A stretch of 11,860 bases of DNA from Alphaproteobacteria bacterium (lineage in GTDB: Bacteria; Pseudomonadota; Alphaproteobacteria; ATCC43930; CGMCC-115725), in assembly GCA_028866355.1 (NCBI GenBank), contig JAGWIH010000036.1, positions 1 through 11,860 on the forward strand, given 5' to 3'. The notes beneath the pieces are model-generated. The model saw only the letters and a program-made list of their open reading frames with translations. It ran no database searches and was not told the DNA's origin. Below are positions 1-6,257 of this stretch, in pieces. The position numbers were made by a program, and so were the translations under genes. The number at the start of each line of letters is the position of its first letter. Positions within the stretch are counted from its first letter, which is position 1.

Positions 1-1370
1 ACCGCCGGCTGGCCCAGACGGCCCGCGAGCCGCGCCTCGTTCAGGCGCGAGATCGTATGGCAAACGACGGCGCCGACGAGGAAGGGCAGGGCCGACCACA
101 TATAAAGCTGCTGGATCGGCAAGGTGACGAACGCGCCGCCCAGCAACGGCCCGACGATCGAACCGATGCGGCCGAGCCCGAGCTCCCAGCCCGAGCCATT
201 GGCGCGCAGCGATGTCGGATAGACCATCGCACCGGCAACGTTGATCGCGCTCTGGATGCCGAGCGAGCAGAAGCCAGCAAGGAAGGTCACGATCATCAGC
301 AGCGGCACCGAGCCGGTCAGTCCGACGAAGCCAATCGAGGCCACGACCGGCACGGCGAGAACGAAGAGGAGCGTGATCGGTTTGAAGCCGTATTTGTCGA
401 TCGGCCGGCAAATCACGAAGGCGCCGATCGTGCCGCCGATTTGCAACGCCGTTCCGGCCGCGGCGGCGACTTGCAGCGAAAGCTTCGAGGCCGTCAGCAG
501 GATCGGTGTCCAGCTCAGCAGGAAGAAATAGCCCATGAGATTGAGCGCGAAGAGAAGCCAAAGCAGCGGCGTGATCACGTGCAACCCGTCGCGGAAAAGA
601 TATTTCGGATTGAATCCGGAATATTGCTTCTCGTCCTCGATGACGAAGCGGGCGTTCGGCGCAACCTTCACGTCGGGCCGGATTCTGCCGATGAGCCGCT
701 CCATGTCCTTCCGGTGGCCTTCGTGAATCGCCATGTATTTGATCGATTCCGGCAGCACGAACCAGGCGATCGCCGCGATCACCAGTGGCGCAATGCCACC
801 GATGAGGAAGATGATTTGCCAGCCGTGCGCCGGCACCAGCGTCGCCGCGACGACGCCCGGAATGCCGGCGCTAATGGGCACCATGCCGACGGCGATGATA
901 GCGAGGGTCGAGCGCAAACGGCGCGGCGCGAATTCGATGTTCATCGCCACGACGTTCGGGATCACGCCGCCGATGCCAATACCCGCGGCCAGGCGCAGCC
1001 AAAACAATTGGCTTAGCGTCGTCGAATAAGCCGCAATCCAGGTGAAGATGCCGAAGACCACCATCGAGCCAATCAACGCCTTCTTGCGGCCGTGACGGTC
1101 GCCGACCCAGCCGAAAATCCCGGAGCCGAACAGGATACCGACGAGGCTGGCGCTGAACACCGGGCCGAAGGCACCGCGATCGGTGATCGCCCACGATTTG
1201 GCGATCGCCGGCGCGGCAAAACTGATGGCCGTGATGTCGTAACCGTCGGCGAAGACGATGAACAGCGACCAGATGATCAGCAGGATGTTGATTGCGCTCA
1301 GGCCGCGTTCGTCGATCAGGTGCGAAACCTGAACGACCTGAAGCGGCTGCGATTGTCGTGCGTCCGCCAT
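1..1370 (-). CDS. MFS transporter, aromatic acid:H+ symporter (AAHS) type; C-terminus cut by window edge
   Basis: Inner-membrane secondary transporter of the major facilitator superfamily, probably importing an aromatic or other organic acid with protons. I translated the minus strand from the ATG at 1368-1370; the frame stays open to position 3, giving 456 residues with no stop. AAHS members are usually about 440-460 residues, so only the extreme C-terminus should be missing. Seen: the first helix carries the AAHS-like DGYD motif (residues 42-45, within FADGYDITAISFAAP), and the loop between helices 2 and 3 carries the MFS signature GWVGDRHGRKK (about 87-97). About twelve hydrophobic segments follow, with a central charged loop. 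A strong ribosome-binding site (AGGGGGAAAC) sits directly before the ATG. Family assignment is firm. The substrate is not readable: 4-hydroxybenzoate/protocatechuate (PcaK-like) is only one option, and no aromatic catabolic gene is visible alongside. Confidence 0.88.
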   Translation of the reverse strand, partial: MADARQSQPLQVVQVSHLIDERGLSAINILLIIWSLFIVFADGYDITAISFAAPAIAKSWAITDRGAFGPVFSASLVGILFGSGIFGWVGDRHGRKKALIGSMVVFGIFTWIAAYSTTLSQLFWLRLAAGIGIGGVIPNVVAMNIEFAPRRLRSTLAIIAVGMVPISAGIPGVVAATLVPAHGWQIIFLIGGIAPLVIAAIAWFVLPESIKYMAIHEGHRKDMERLIGRIRPDVKVAPNARFVIEDEKQYSGFNPKYLFRDGLHVITPLLWLLFALNLMGYFFLLSWTPILLTASKLSLQVAAAAGTALQIGGTIGAFVICRPIDKYGFKPITLLFVLAVPVVASIGFVGLTGSVPLLMIVTFLAGFCSLGIQSAINVAGAMVYPTSLRANGSGWELGLGRIGSIVGPLLGGAFVTLPIQQLYMWSALPFLVGAVVCHTISRLNEARLAGRLGQPA

Positions 1371-1490
1371 GTTTCCCCCTGTGGCGCCGACGACGTTTAC
1401 GGCCGCGTCGGGCGCGGATTGGTCATTGTACGTGAACGGCGGGGAAATACGAGCGCGCGCCGGCCGGGCCGCGCGACTCGTGAGTTCGGC
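1371..1490. other. Intergenic leader of the MFS gene
   Basis: This 120-base gap separates two minus-strand genes. Read on the minus strand it holds, in order, a GC-only block with CGCGCG arms at 1454-1459 and 1470-1475 (a possible weak terminator, without a real T-tract), a -10-like TACAAT (plus-strand ATTGTA, 1425-1430) with no good -35 at standard spacing, and the strong Shine-Dalgarno just before the MFS ATG. The MFS gene may therefore have its own promoter rather than being in an operon with the gene at 1491-1868. This is inference from motifs only. Confidence 0.35.
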
Positions 1491-1868
1491 TTAGCGAAGA
1501 GCCACCAAAGCCGCGAGGACGACGACCCCGGCAATGGCAACGCTCGCATGTGTCCCGACCACGAGGCCGCCCGGACGGCGTCCGCGCCAAGCCAGCGCCG
1601 CGATCAAAAGTCCGAGCACGAGCGCGAAGCCGAAAAAGCCGGCGGCGATCAGGCCGAAGCCGGCAGTGCCGTTATCCGTCGACGGCAGGCCGTGCCTGAG
1701 AACGGCGATCAGGAGAATCAATCCGGCGACGCCGAGGAAGCCGTGCGCGAGCGGCAGTGCCTGGGGCAGACGCGGTGCCGATGGGCCGCGAAGATAGCGT
1801 ACGGCCAAGCCGGCACCGAAAAGTGCCGCTGCCGCCAATACCGCGAAGGCAAGCTGAAGCATCGTCAT
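1491..1868 (-). CDS. Small four-helix membrane protein, function unknown
   Basis: A 125-residue integral membrane protein that I do not recognise. Four hydrophobic segments are visible at about residues 2-25, 39-58, 70-93 and 104-123, separated by short loops with Arg/Pro (RYLRGPSAPRLPQ; WRGRRPGG). Histidines lie at the start of helix 2 (H42, in LAHGFLG), near the end of helix 2 (H59) and at the start of helix 4 (H107, in GTHASVA). Paired histidines at similar membrane depth could in principle bind haem or metal, but nothing else supports that. Translation could start at either of two close in-frame ATGs (1868 or 1862). It is flanked by same-strand genes with 85- and 120-base gaps, so operon membership is uncertain. 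The continuous membrane-protein composition makes it more convincing than the antisense frames. Confidence 0.72.
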   Translation of the reverse strand: MTMLQLAFAVLAAAALFGAGLAVRYLRGPSAPRLPQALPLAHGFLGVAGLILLIAVLRHGLPSTDNGTAGFGLIAAGFFGFALVLGLLIAALAWRGRRPGGLVVGTHASVAIAGVVVLAALVALR

Positions 1869-1904
1869 GCCGCCGCGCGGCCCCGCGGACAGGCGTTCAA
1901 TCGG

Positions 1905-1945
1905 AAAGACAAACGAATATCAAGCCGCCGGCCAACGCCGACGGC
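1905..1945 (-). terminator. Terminator-like hairpin after the small secreted-protein gene
   Basis: The plus-strand arms GCCGCCGGC (1924-1932) and GCCGACGGC (1937-1945) pair over nine bases, with one G-T wobble on the minus strand, around a four-base loop. In the minus direction the stem is followed by a T-rich but imperfect run (TTGATATTCGTTTGTCTTT, 1923-1905). The hairpin begins nine bases beyond the stop codon at 1954-1956, where an intrinsic terminator would be expected. The imperfect T-tract keeps this as a candidate only. Confidence 0.5.
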
Positions 1946-1953
1946 AACCGCAA

Positions 1954-2280
1954 TCAGCGCGGCGAAACGGCGTTGCCGATCTGGCCAGGCCCGCCCATGA
2001 ATTGCTCGCGATAGGCCGGCGACATGCCGTAGCTGTTCGAGCCGCTGTTGCCGCCGTTGATGCTCAGCGAAGTGTTGCCGAAGTGCATAATCGGGCTGCT
2101 GCCGTTGCCCCGACCCGCGAGGTTGGCCGACATGCCGTCGCTCTCGCTGTCCGGGTTGTTCATGAGGTTGGCACCCACGCCAGCGTTGTTGTTCGTCGGT
2201 TGAATCTCGAACGCGAAGGAGGCCGGCGCGGCGGCAATCAGCGCGGCGAACGCAACCGAAGTCAGCAAGCTATAGCGCAT
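1954..2280 (-). CDS. Small secreted Asn/Gly/Ser-rich protein, function unknown
   Basis: A 108-residue precursor with a clear Sec signal peptide: a short basic start (MRYSLL), a hydrophobic core (VAFAALIAAAPA) and an A-S-F-A cleavage site, predicting cleavage after about residue 23. The mature part, about 85 residues, is polar and low in complexity, with many Asn, Gly, Ser and Met and no cysteine. Examples are NNNAGVGANLMNN (30-42) and SINGGNSGSNSYG (73-85). It should be exported to the periplasm or beyond and may be largely disordered. I recognise no family. The gene has its own candidate promoter and a terminator-like hairpin, suggesting a single-gene transcript. The Shine-Dalgarno is weak (a GGGG run about 7 bases before the ATG). 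The textbook signal peptide is the main evidence that it is real. Confidence 0.72.
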   Translation of the reverse strand: MRYSLLTSVAFAALIAAAPASFAFEIQPTNNNAGVGANLMNNPDSESDGMSANLAGRGNGSSPIMHFGNTSLSINGGNSGSNSYGMSPAYREQFMGGPGQIGNAVSPR

Positions 2281-2309
2281 GGGAAACCCCGCTTAGATTG
2301 ATGTCGCGT

Positions 2310-2343
2310 GCCTATTGTAGGCGGTCTATGCGGGTTTTGTCCA
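2310..2343 (-). promoter_or_regulatory. Candidate promoter of the secreted-protein gene, with inverted repeat over the -10
   Basis: On the minus strand TGGACA (plus 2338-2343) and TACAAT (plus 2314-2319) are separated by 18 bases, a reasonable sigma-70-type match placed 30-60 bases upstream of the ATG at 2280. The -10 lies inside the inverted repeat GCCTA-TTG-TAGGC (2310-2322), so a dimeric regulator bound there would cover the -10. The promoter is a motif match; the operator is inference. Confidence 0.45.
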
Positions 2344-2418
2344 CGCCACCCCGTTTTTATGGCGGAATGCGGCCTTCGTACCCACATGACAGCCTATTCA
2401 TGGATGAGAGCCGGAAAC

Positions 2419-2432
2419 CGCAGAATTCTGCG
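2419..2432. promoter_or_regulatory. 14-base perfect palindrome upstream of the Cox11-cytochrome c fusion gene
   Basis: CGCAGAATTCTGCG is a perfect 14-base palindrome about 58 bases upstream of the ATG at 2490, in the divergent region between the secreted-protein gene and the fusion gene. Its size and symmetry suit the operator of a dimeric regulator. I cannot link it to a known regulator, and a palindrome of this length can arise by chance, though rarely in a gap of about 200 bases. Confidence 0.35.
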
Positions 2433-2489
2433 ACACCACGCCACGCTCGCGGGACGATACGCCGCGGCCGGGCGTTGCGATAATCCGTA

Positions 2490-3410
2490 ATGGCCGCGCC
2501 GCGTCCAAAGCACAAAACCCGCACCGTCATCCTGCTGGCCTGCATTCTGGCCGCGATGCTGACGTTGGTCGGATTCTCGGTGCCGCTTTATCGTCTGTTC
2601 TGCGCCGCCACCGGCTACAACGGCACGACGCAGCGGGTCGCCGACGACGCGGGCGCGGTTTCGCCGCGTGTCGTCACTGTGCAATTCAGCACCTCGATCG
2701 CTCCGGATCTGCCGTGGCGTTTCGAGCCCGTAAAACGCTCGGTCCAAGTTCACCTGGGCGAAGAGAAACTGGTTTATTTCTCGGCGACCAACCTCAGCGA
2801 CACACCGATCGTCGGTCACGCGACCTTCAACGTGACGCCCGCCAAGGTCGGACTTTATTTCGATAAGATCCAATGCTTCTGCTTCAGCGACGAGCGGCTG
2901 GCGCCGGGCAAGACCGTTCTCATGCCGGTCGACTTCTTCGTCGATCCGGCGCTCGATAAAGATCCCAACGCCAAGGACGTCGGCACCATCACGTTGTCCT
3001 ATACCTTCTTCCGCGCCGACAAGCCGGACGACATCCAGAATCTGTCGCGCTTCGATCCCAACGCGCCGCCCGATCCGATACGCGGCGCGCGGCTCTTCGC
3101 CGACCGTTGCTCGGGGTGCCACACGCTCGACCACGCCAAGATCGGTCCGCCGCTTGGCACGGTGTTCGATCGTGCCGCCGGCAGCGTCGCCGGTTACCCG
3201 TATTCGGCGGCACTCAAAAAAGCGAAGCTCACCTGGACCGTCGCCAATCTCGATCACTGGCTTGCCGATCCGGAAGCGCTAGTGCCCGGCAACAAGATGC
3301 CGATCAAGGTGCTCGAGCCCAATACGCGTCGCGACATCGTCGCCTATCTCGAGCATCTGCGTGCCGATCGGACCGCAACGGCGAGCGGTTCCACGGCGGA
3401 CAATCGCTGA
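2490..3410 (+). CDS. Cox11/CtaG copper chaperone fused to a class I cytochrome c domain
   Basis: A 306-residue protein joining two families in one uninterrupted frame. Residues 1-185 are a Cox11/CtaG protein, which delivers copper to the CuB centre of haem-copper oxidases. It has a short basic N-terminus, one membrane anchor (about 12-34), the conserved Cys just after the anchor (C38, in YRLFC) and the copper motif CFCF (129-132, in IQCFCFSDE). After a Pro-rich linker (about 186-197), residues 198-292 form a mono-haem class I cytochrome c: CSGCH (207-211) as the haem site, IGPPLG, GYPYSAAL (235-242, compare GYSYS of mitochondrial cytochrome c), and M270 in GNKMP as the likely axial ligand. 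Cox11 topology places both domains in the periplasm, as c-type haem attachment requires. No oxidase genes lie nearby, so this may be a second, specialised copy. No clear Shine-Dalgarno precedes the ATG. Both domain calls are firm; the function of the fusion is unknown. Confidence 0.93.
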   Translation: MAAPRPKHKTRTVILLACILAAMLTLVGFSVPLYRLFCAATGYNGTTQRVADDAGAVSPRVVTVQFSTSIAPDLPWRFEPVKRSVQVHLGEEKLVYFSATNLSDTPIVGHATFNVTPAKVGLYFDKIQCFCFSDERLAPGKTVLMPVDFFVDPALDKDPNAKDVGTITLSYTFFRADKPDDIQNLSRFDPNAPPDPIRGARLFADRCSGCHTLDHAKIGPPLGTVFDRAAGSVAGYPYSAALKKAKLTWTVANLDHWLADPEALVPGNKMPIKVLEPNTRRDIVAYLEHLRADRTATASGSTADNR

Positions 3411-3512
3411 TTTTCCGCGGACGGCGGCCCCTTTGGGGCGCGGCGATTTGGCTCATGTCCGGTGGAATGTTTGGGTAATATGACCGCGCCGACTTGGGGA
3501 AAAGGGGTCGTA
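3411..3512 (+). other. Intergenic gap with short hairpin and -10-like element
   Basis: These 102 bases hold a short hairpin, GCCCC-TTT-GGGGC (3427-3439), without a T-tract, so it is a poor terminator. A -10-like TAATAT (3476-3481) lies further on, with no convincing -35 at 16-18 bases (TTGGCT at 3448-3453 is 22 bases away). The di-iron gene may have its own promoter or be transcribed through from the fusion gene; the sequence does not settle it. Confidence 0.3.
3501..3506 (+). promoter_or_regulatory. Ribosome-binding site that decides the start of the di-iron gene
   Basis: AAAGGGG begins here, six bases before the ATG at 3513. The two upstream in-frame ATGs (3462 and 3480) have no such element. 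This favours a 580-residue product starting MDSSIADADR over the longer reading. Confidence 0.65.
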
Positions 3513-5255
3513 ATGGATTCATCGATCGCGGACGCCGATCGTACGGCGCGCGTGTGGCATGGCGAGGCGGGCGGCCCGGAGCGATTCCGCCTGGGCAGCG
3601 AGCAGCACAAGACGCTGTTCTGCCGGATGCTGCTCGACACCTTCAATCCCTATAAGCCGGCGGTCATCGACTGGCCGAAGCTCGATCCCGACGCGCGCAA
3701 TCGGCTGGTGTCGTTGCCGATCTGGGACATCGCCGTGCAAACCGAGGGCAAGGCGAAACTCCGCGTCGCGACCTATGGCGAAACCGTGAGCGATAAGCTT
3801 CTCAAGGAGGCGATTGCGCTCAACGGCTTCGAAGAAGGACGGCACAAGGACGTGCTCGCCAACATGGTGCGCGCCTACGGCATCGAACTCGCCGAAGAAC
3901 CGGTTTACGTCAAACCGCGCGATGCGGAATGGGCCTTCATGGTCACCGGCTACAGCGAATGCATCGACAGCTTCTTCGCCTTCGGCTTGTTCGAATTGGC
4001 CAAGCGCTCGGGTTACTTCCCGAAGGATCTGGTCGAAACCTTCGAGCCGGTGATGCAGGAAGAGGGACGGCACATCCTGTTTTTCGTCAACTGGGTCGCC
4101 TGGCACAAGCGCAACATGAAGTGGTGGCGCCGGCCGTGGTTCGCGCTCAAGGTGCTCGCCGTGTGGGCGTTCCTGATCTGGGAGCGCATCGGCATCGCCC
4201 GCGGTCTCGGCGGTGCGCCCGACGCCGACAACAACTTCACGGTTACCGGCAGCAAGTCGGTCGGCGTCGAAGTCTCGACCCGCGAGCTCATGGGCCTCTG
4301 CCTTGCCGAGAACGACCGCCGGCTCGCCGGCTATGACAAGCGCTTGCGGCGGCCGCAGGTCGTGCCGCGGCTGGTGCGCTTCGCGCGGCGATTCATGAGC
4401 AAGCCGAAGCCGGTTGCGCTCGGCAGCATCGCGCATCGCGATCTCTTCTGTGAGCATTTCAAGGCGACGTACCAGCATTACGAGCCCGACAAGCTGCCGT
4501 GGCCCGAGCTCGACGAGGCAGCGCTCGGCCGTCTGCGCGCGGTGCCATTCTGGCAGGAGGTGCTGCACACCGAATTGCGGGCCGGCCTTATCGTCAAGCA
4601 ATTCACCGAGACCGTCGAAGATCCGGTGCTCAAGGAAGCGATCGCGCTCCAAGGCTTCGAGGAGGCGCGTCACGCCGATCTCATTCGTGAGATGATCAAG
4701 CGTTACGGCATCGACGTTGAGGAGCACGCGCTTGATCCATTGCCGGCCGACATCGCCACCGCCTTCAAAGATTTCGGGTTCGGCGAATGTGTCGATTCCT
4801 TCCTCGGCTTCGGCGTGTTCAAGATCGCGCGCCAGTCGGGCTTTCTGCCGGAATCGATGTTCGCGATCTTCGACACGTTGATGTACGAGGAGACGCGCCA
4901 CATCGTCTTCTTCGTCAATTGGATGGCCTATAACGAAGCCCGGCGCGGTCGCGCGGCAGGCTGGCGGCGCGGCCTGACGTCGCTGCGATTCTACATCCGC
5001 GCGCTGAAACGGCTGGTCGGCACCGCGCGGCGCGGCGCGCAGGTCAACGACGGCAAGGAGTTCTCCGCCACCCAAGCGAGCGTCTTCCTCGACGGCTTCA
5101 CCTTCCGCCGGTTCATCGAGGACTGCTACGCCGAAAACGCGCGCCGCATGGAGGAATTCGACCAAGGTCTGCTGCGGCCGAATTTCCTGCCCAAACTGGC
5201 CGACGTTGCGCTCTCCAGCCTGCGGCTGTGGAGCTTCCGTCGTAATCCGGCCTGA
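3513..5255 (+). CDS. Tandem-duplicated ferritin-like di-iron protein
   Basis: A 580-residue protein of two homologous ferritin-like units (about 32-290 and 308-565, offset 276). Each shows the E...ExxH...E...ExxH pattern of carboxylate-bridged di-iron centres. Unit 1 ligands are E78, E108/H111 (EEGRH), E149 (YSEC) and E184/H187 (EEGRH). Unit 2 ligands are E354, E384/H387 (EEARH), E425 (FGEC) and E460/H463 (EETRH). Ligand spacing is 30, 41 and 35 residues in both, so both sites look intact. Each unit ends in a matching tail, AENDRR...LRRP (about 265-281) or AENARR...LLRP (about 540-555). Unit 1 has an aromatic hydrophobic stretch (about 209-224) after WWRRP; unit 2 has an Arg-rich helix in its place, suggesting membrane contact. 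There is no signal peptide. Known relatives of this fold are oxidases, oxygenases, desaturases or iron stores; which applies here is unknown. The stop overlaps the next gene's start. The in-frame ATG at 3462 would add 17 residues but lacks a ribosome-binding site. Confidence 0.9.
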   Translation: MDSSIADADRTARVWHGEAGGPERFRLGSEQHKTLFCRMLLDTFNPYKPAVIDWPKLDPDARNRLVSLPIWDIAVQTEGKAKLRVATYGETVSDKLLKEAIALNGFEEGRHKDVLANMVRAYGIELAEEPVYVKPRDAEWAFMVTGYSECIDSFFAFGLFELAKRSGYFPKDLVETFEPVMQEEGRHILFFVNWVAWHKRNMKWWRRPWFALKVLAVWAFLIWERIGIARGLGGAPDADNNFTVTGSKSVGVEVSTRELMGLCLAENDRRLAGYDKRLRRPQVVPRLVRFARRFMSKPKPVALGSIAHRDLFCEHFKATYQHYEPDKLPWPELDEAALGRLRAVPFWQEVLHTELRAGLIVKQFTETVEDPVLKEAIALQGFEEARHADLIREMIKRYGIDVEEHALDPLPADIATAFKDFGFGECVDSFLGFGVFKIARQSGFLPESMFAIFDTLMYEETRHIVFFVNWMAYNEARRGRAAGWRRGLTSLRFYIRALKRLVGTARRGAQVNDGKEFSATQASVFLDGFTFRRFIEDCYAENARRMEEFDQGLLRPNFLPKLADVALSSLRLWSFRRNPA

Positions 5256-6253
5256 TGCGGTTCGTCAGTATCGTTTCGGCAATCGTTGGGTTGCTCGTCG
5301 GCACCGCGATCGTCGGCTATTACGGCTTCGCCGACGTGTGGCATGCGCTCGCCGCGATCCACTGGGCCGGCTTCGCGATCGTCTGCGCCTATCATCTGGC
5401 GTTGTTCTGTTTGCTCGGGCTGGCGTGGTACGCGGTCCTACCGCCGCCGCGGTCCGTCGGCGTCGGCACGATGATCTGGGGCCGTATCGTGCGCGATTCC
5501 GGCTCGGAAGTGCTGCCGCTGTCGCAGCTTGGCGGTTTCGGCATGGGCGCGCGCGCGGCAACCGTTGCGGGATTGGCCGGCGTGCTGTCCTTCGCTTCGA
5601 CCGTGGTCGACGTCACGCTCGAAACCTTGGCGCAGCTGGTCTATGCCGCGGTCGGTCTCGGATTGCTGGTCTGGCTCCATCCCGGCGCGGCCATCGCCAA
5701 GCCGATCGGCGTCGGGTTGATCGTCGGCGTGTTCGCCATCTTCGCCTTCGTCTTCGTGCAACGGCGTGGCATGGGCGTCGTCGAACGCCTCGCGGAGCGG
5801 CTGGCACCACGCTGGATTCCCAATGCGGTCGGTCACACGCGTTCTTTCCACCAACACATTCACACGATGTACGCGCGCATGGCCGGTCCGCAGGTCGGCT
5901 TCGTTCTGCATCTGACGGCCTGGTTCGCGAACGGACTCGAAGCGTGGATCGCACTTCATCTCATGGGTGTGAACCTCAACATCGCCGCGGTGCTGGCGAT
6001 CGAAAGCCTGCTCTATGCCTTGCGCAGCTTCGCGTTTTTCGTGCCGAACGCCGTCGGTGTCCAGGAAGGCGCTTATGTCATCCTCGGCGGTCTGTTCGGC
6101 TTGCCGCCGGATACCGCGCTGGCGCTGTCGCTGCTGAAGCGCGGCCGCGATCTGGTGATCGGCGTGCCGGCGCTGCTCATCTGGCAGGGCAGCGAGGGGC
6201 GGCGGGCGCTCCGCGGCGAGCGCGAAGTCCACTCCGGCAACGAAGCGCGCTAA
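5255..6253 (+). CDS. HpnL-like / LPG-synthase-TM-family integral membrane protein
   Basis: A 332-residue polytopic inner-membrane protein of the family that includes the transmembrane part of lysylphosphatidylglycerol synthases (a lipid flippase fold) and HpnL of hopanoid loci. Motifs seen: RDSGSEVLPLSQLGG followed by MGAR (80-100), VDVTLETLAQLVY (118-130), FFVPNAVGVQEGAYV (261-275, the PNAxGxxE motif) and LKRGRDLVIGVPALLIWQ (294-311). Some seven to eight hydrophobic segments are visible. It lacks the soluble aminoacyl-transferase domain, so it is not a full LPG synthase. The likely role is moving or positioning a lipid across the inner membrane. The hopanoid link rests on remembered motif similarity to HpnL, with no hopanoid synthesis gene in the window. 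The ATG shares its A with the TGA of the di-iron gene (TGATG), indicating translational coupling. Confidence 0.85.
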   Translation: MRFVSIVSAIVGLLVGTAIVGYYGFADVWHALAAIHWAGFAIVCAYHLALFCLLGLAWYAVLPPPRSVGVGTMIWGRIVRDSGSEVLPLSQLGGFGMGARAATVAGLAGVLSFASTVVDVTLETLAQLVYAAVGLGLLVWLHPGAAIAKPIGVGLIVGVFAIFAFVFVQRRGMGVVERLAERLAPRWIPNAVGHTRSFHQHIHTMYARMAGPQVGFVLHLTAWFANGLEAWIALHLMGVNLNIAAVLAIESLLYALRSFAFFVPNAVGVQEGAYVILGGLFGLPPDTALALSLLKRGRDLVIGVPALLIWQGSEGRRALRGEREVHSGNEAR

Positions 6254-6257
6254 AGCT

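Noticed and set aside
57..1016. Long plus-strand open frame (319 codons) opposite the MFS gene
   Set aside because: The translation is a featureless Arg/Asp/His/Gln-rich string typical of an antisense frame in GC-rich DNA, while the minus strand reads as a motif-bearing MFS transporter over the same bases.
2298..2490. Two overlapping 60-codon plus-strand frames in the divergent region
   Set aside because: No ribosome-binding site or recognisable composition, and they overlap the promoter and palindrome of the region.
3427..3439. GCCCC-TTT-GGGGC as a terminator of the fusion gene
   Set aside because: Only a five-base stem and no T-tract follows, so termination is doubtful.
3462..3512. Upstream in-frame ATGs (3462, 3480) as start of the di-iron gene
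   Set aside because: No Shine-Dalgarno before either, whereas AAAGGGG precedes the ATG at 3513; the extra residues add nothing family-like.
3519..5165. Long minus-strand open frame (548 codons) opposite the di-iron gene
   Set aside because: Antisense shadow with mirrored-codon composition. The plus strand has two aligned di-iron domains with conserved ligands and a ribosome-binding site.
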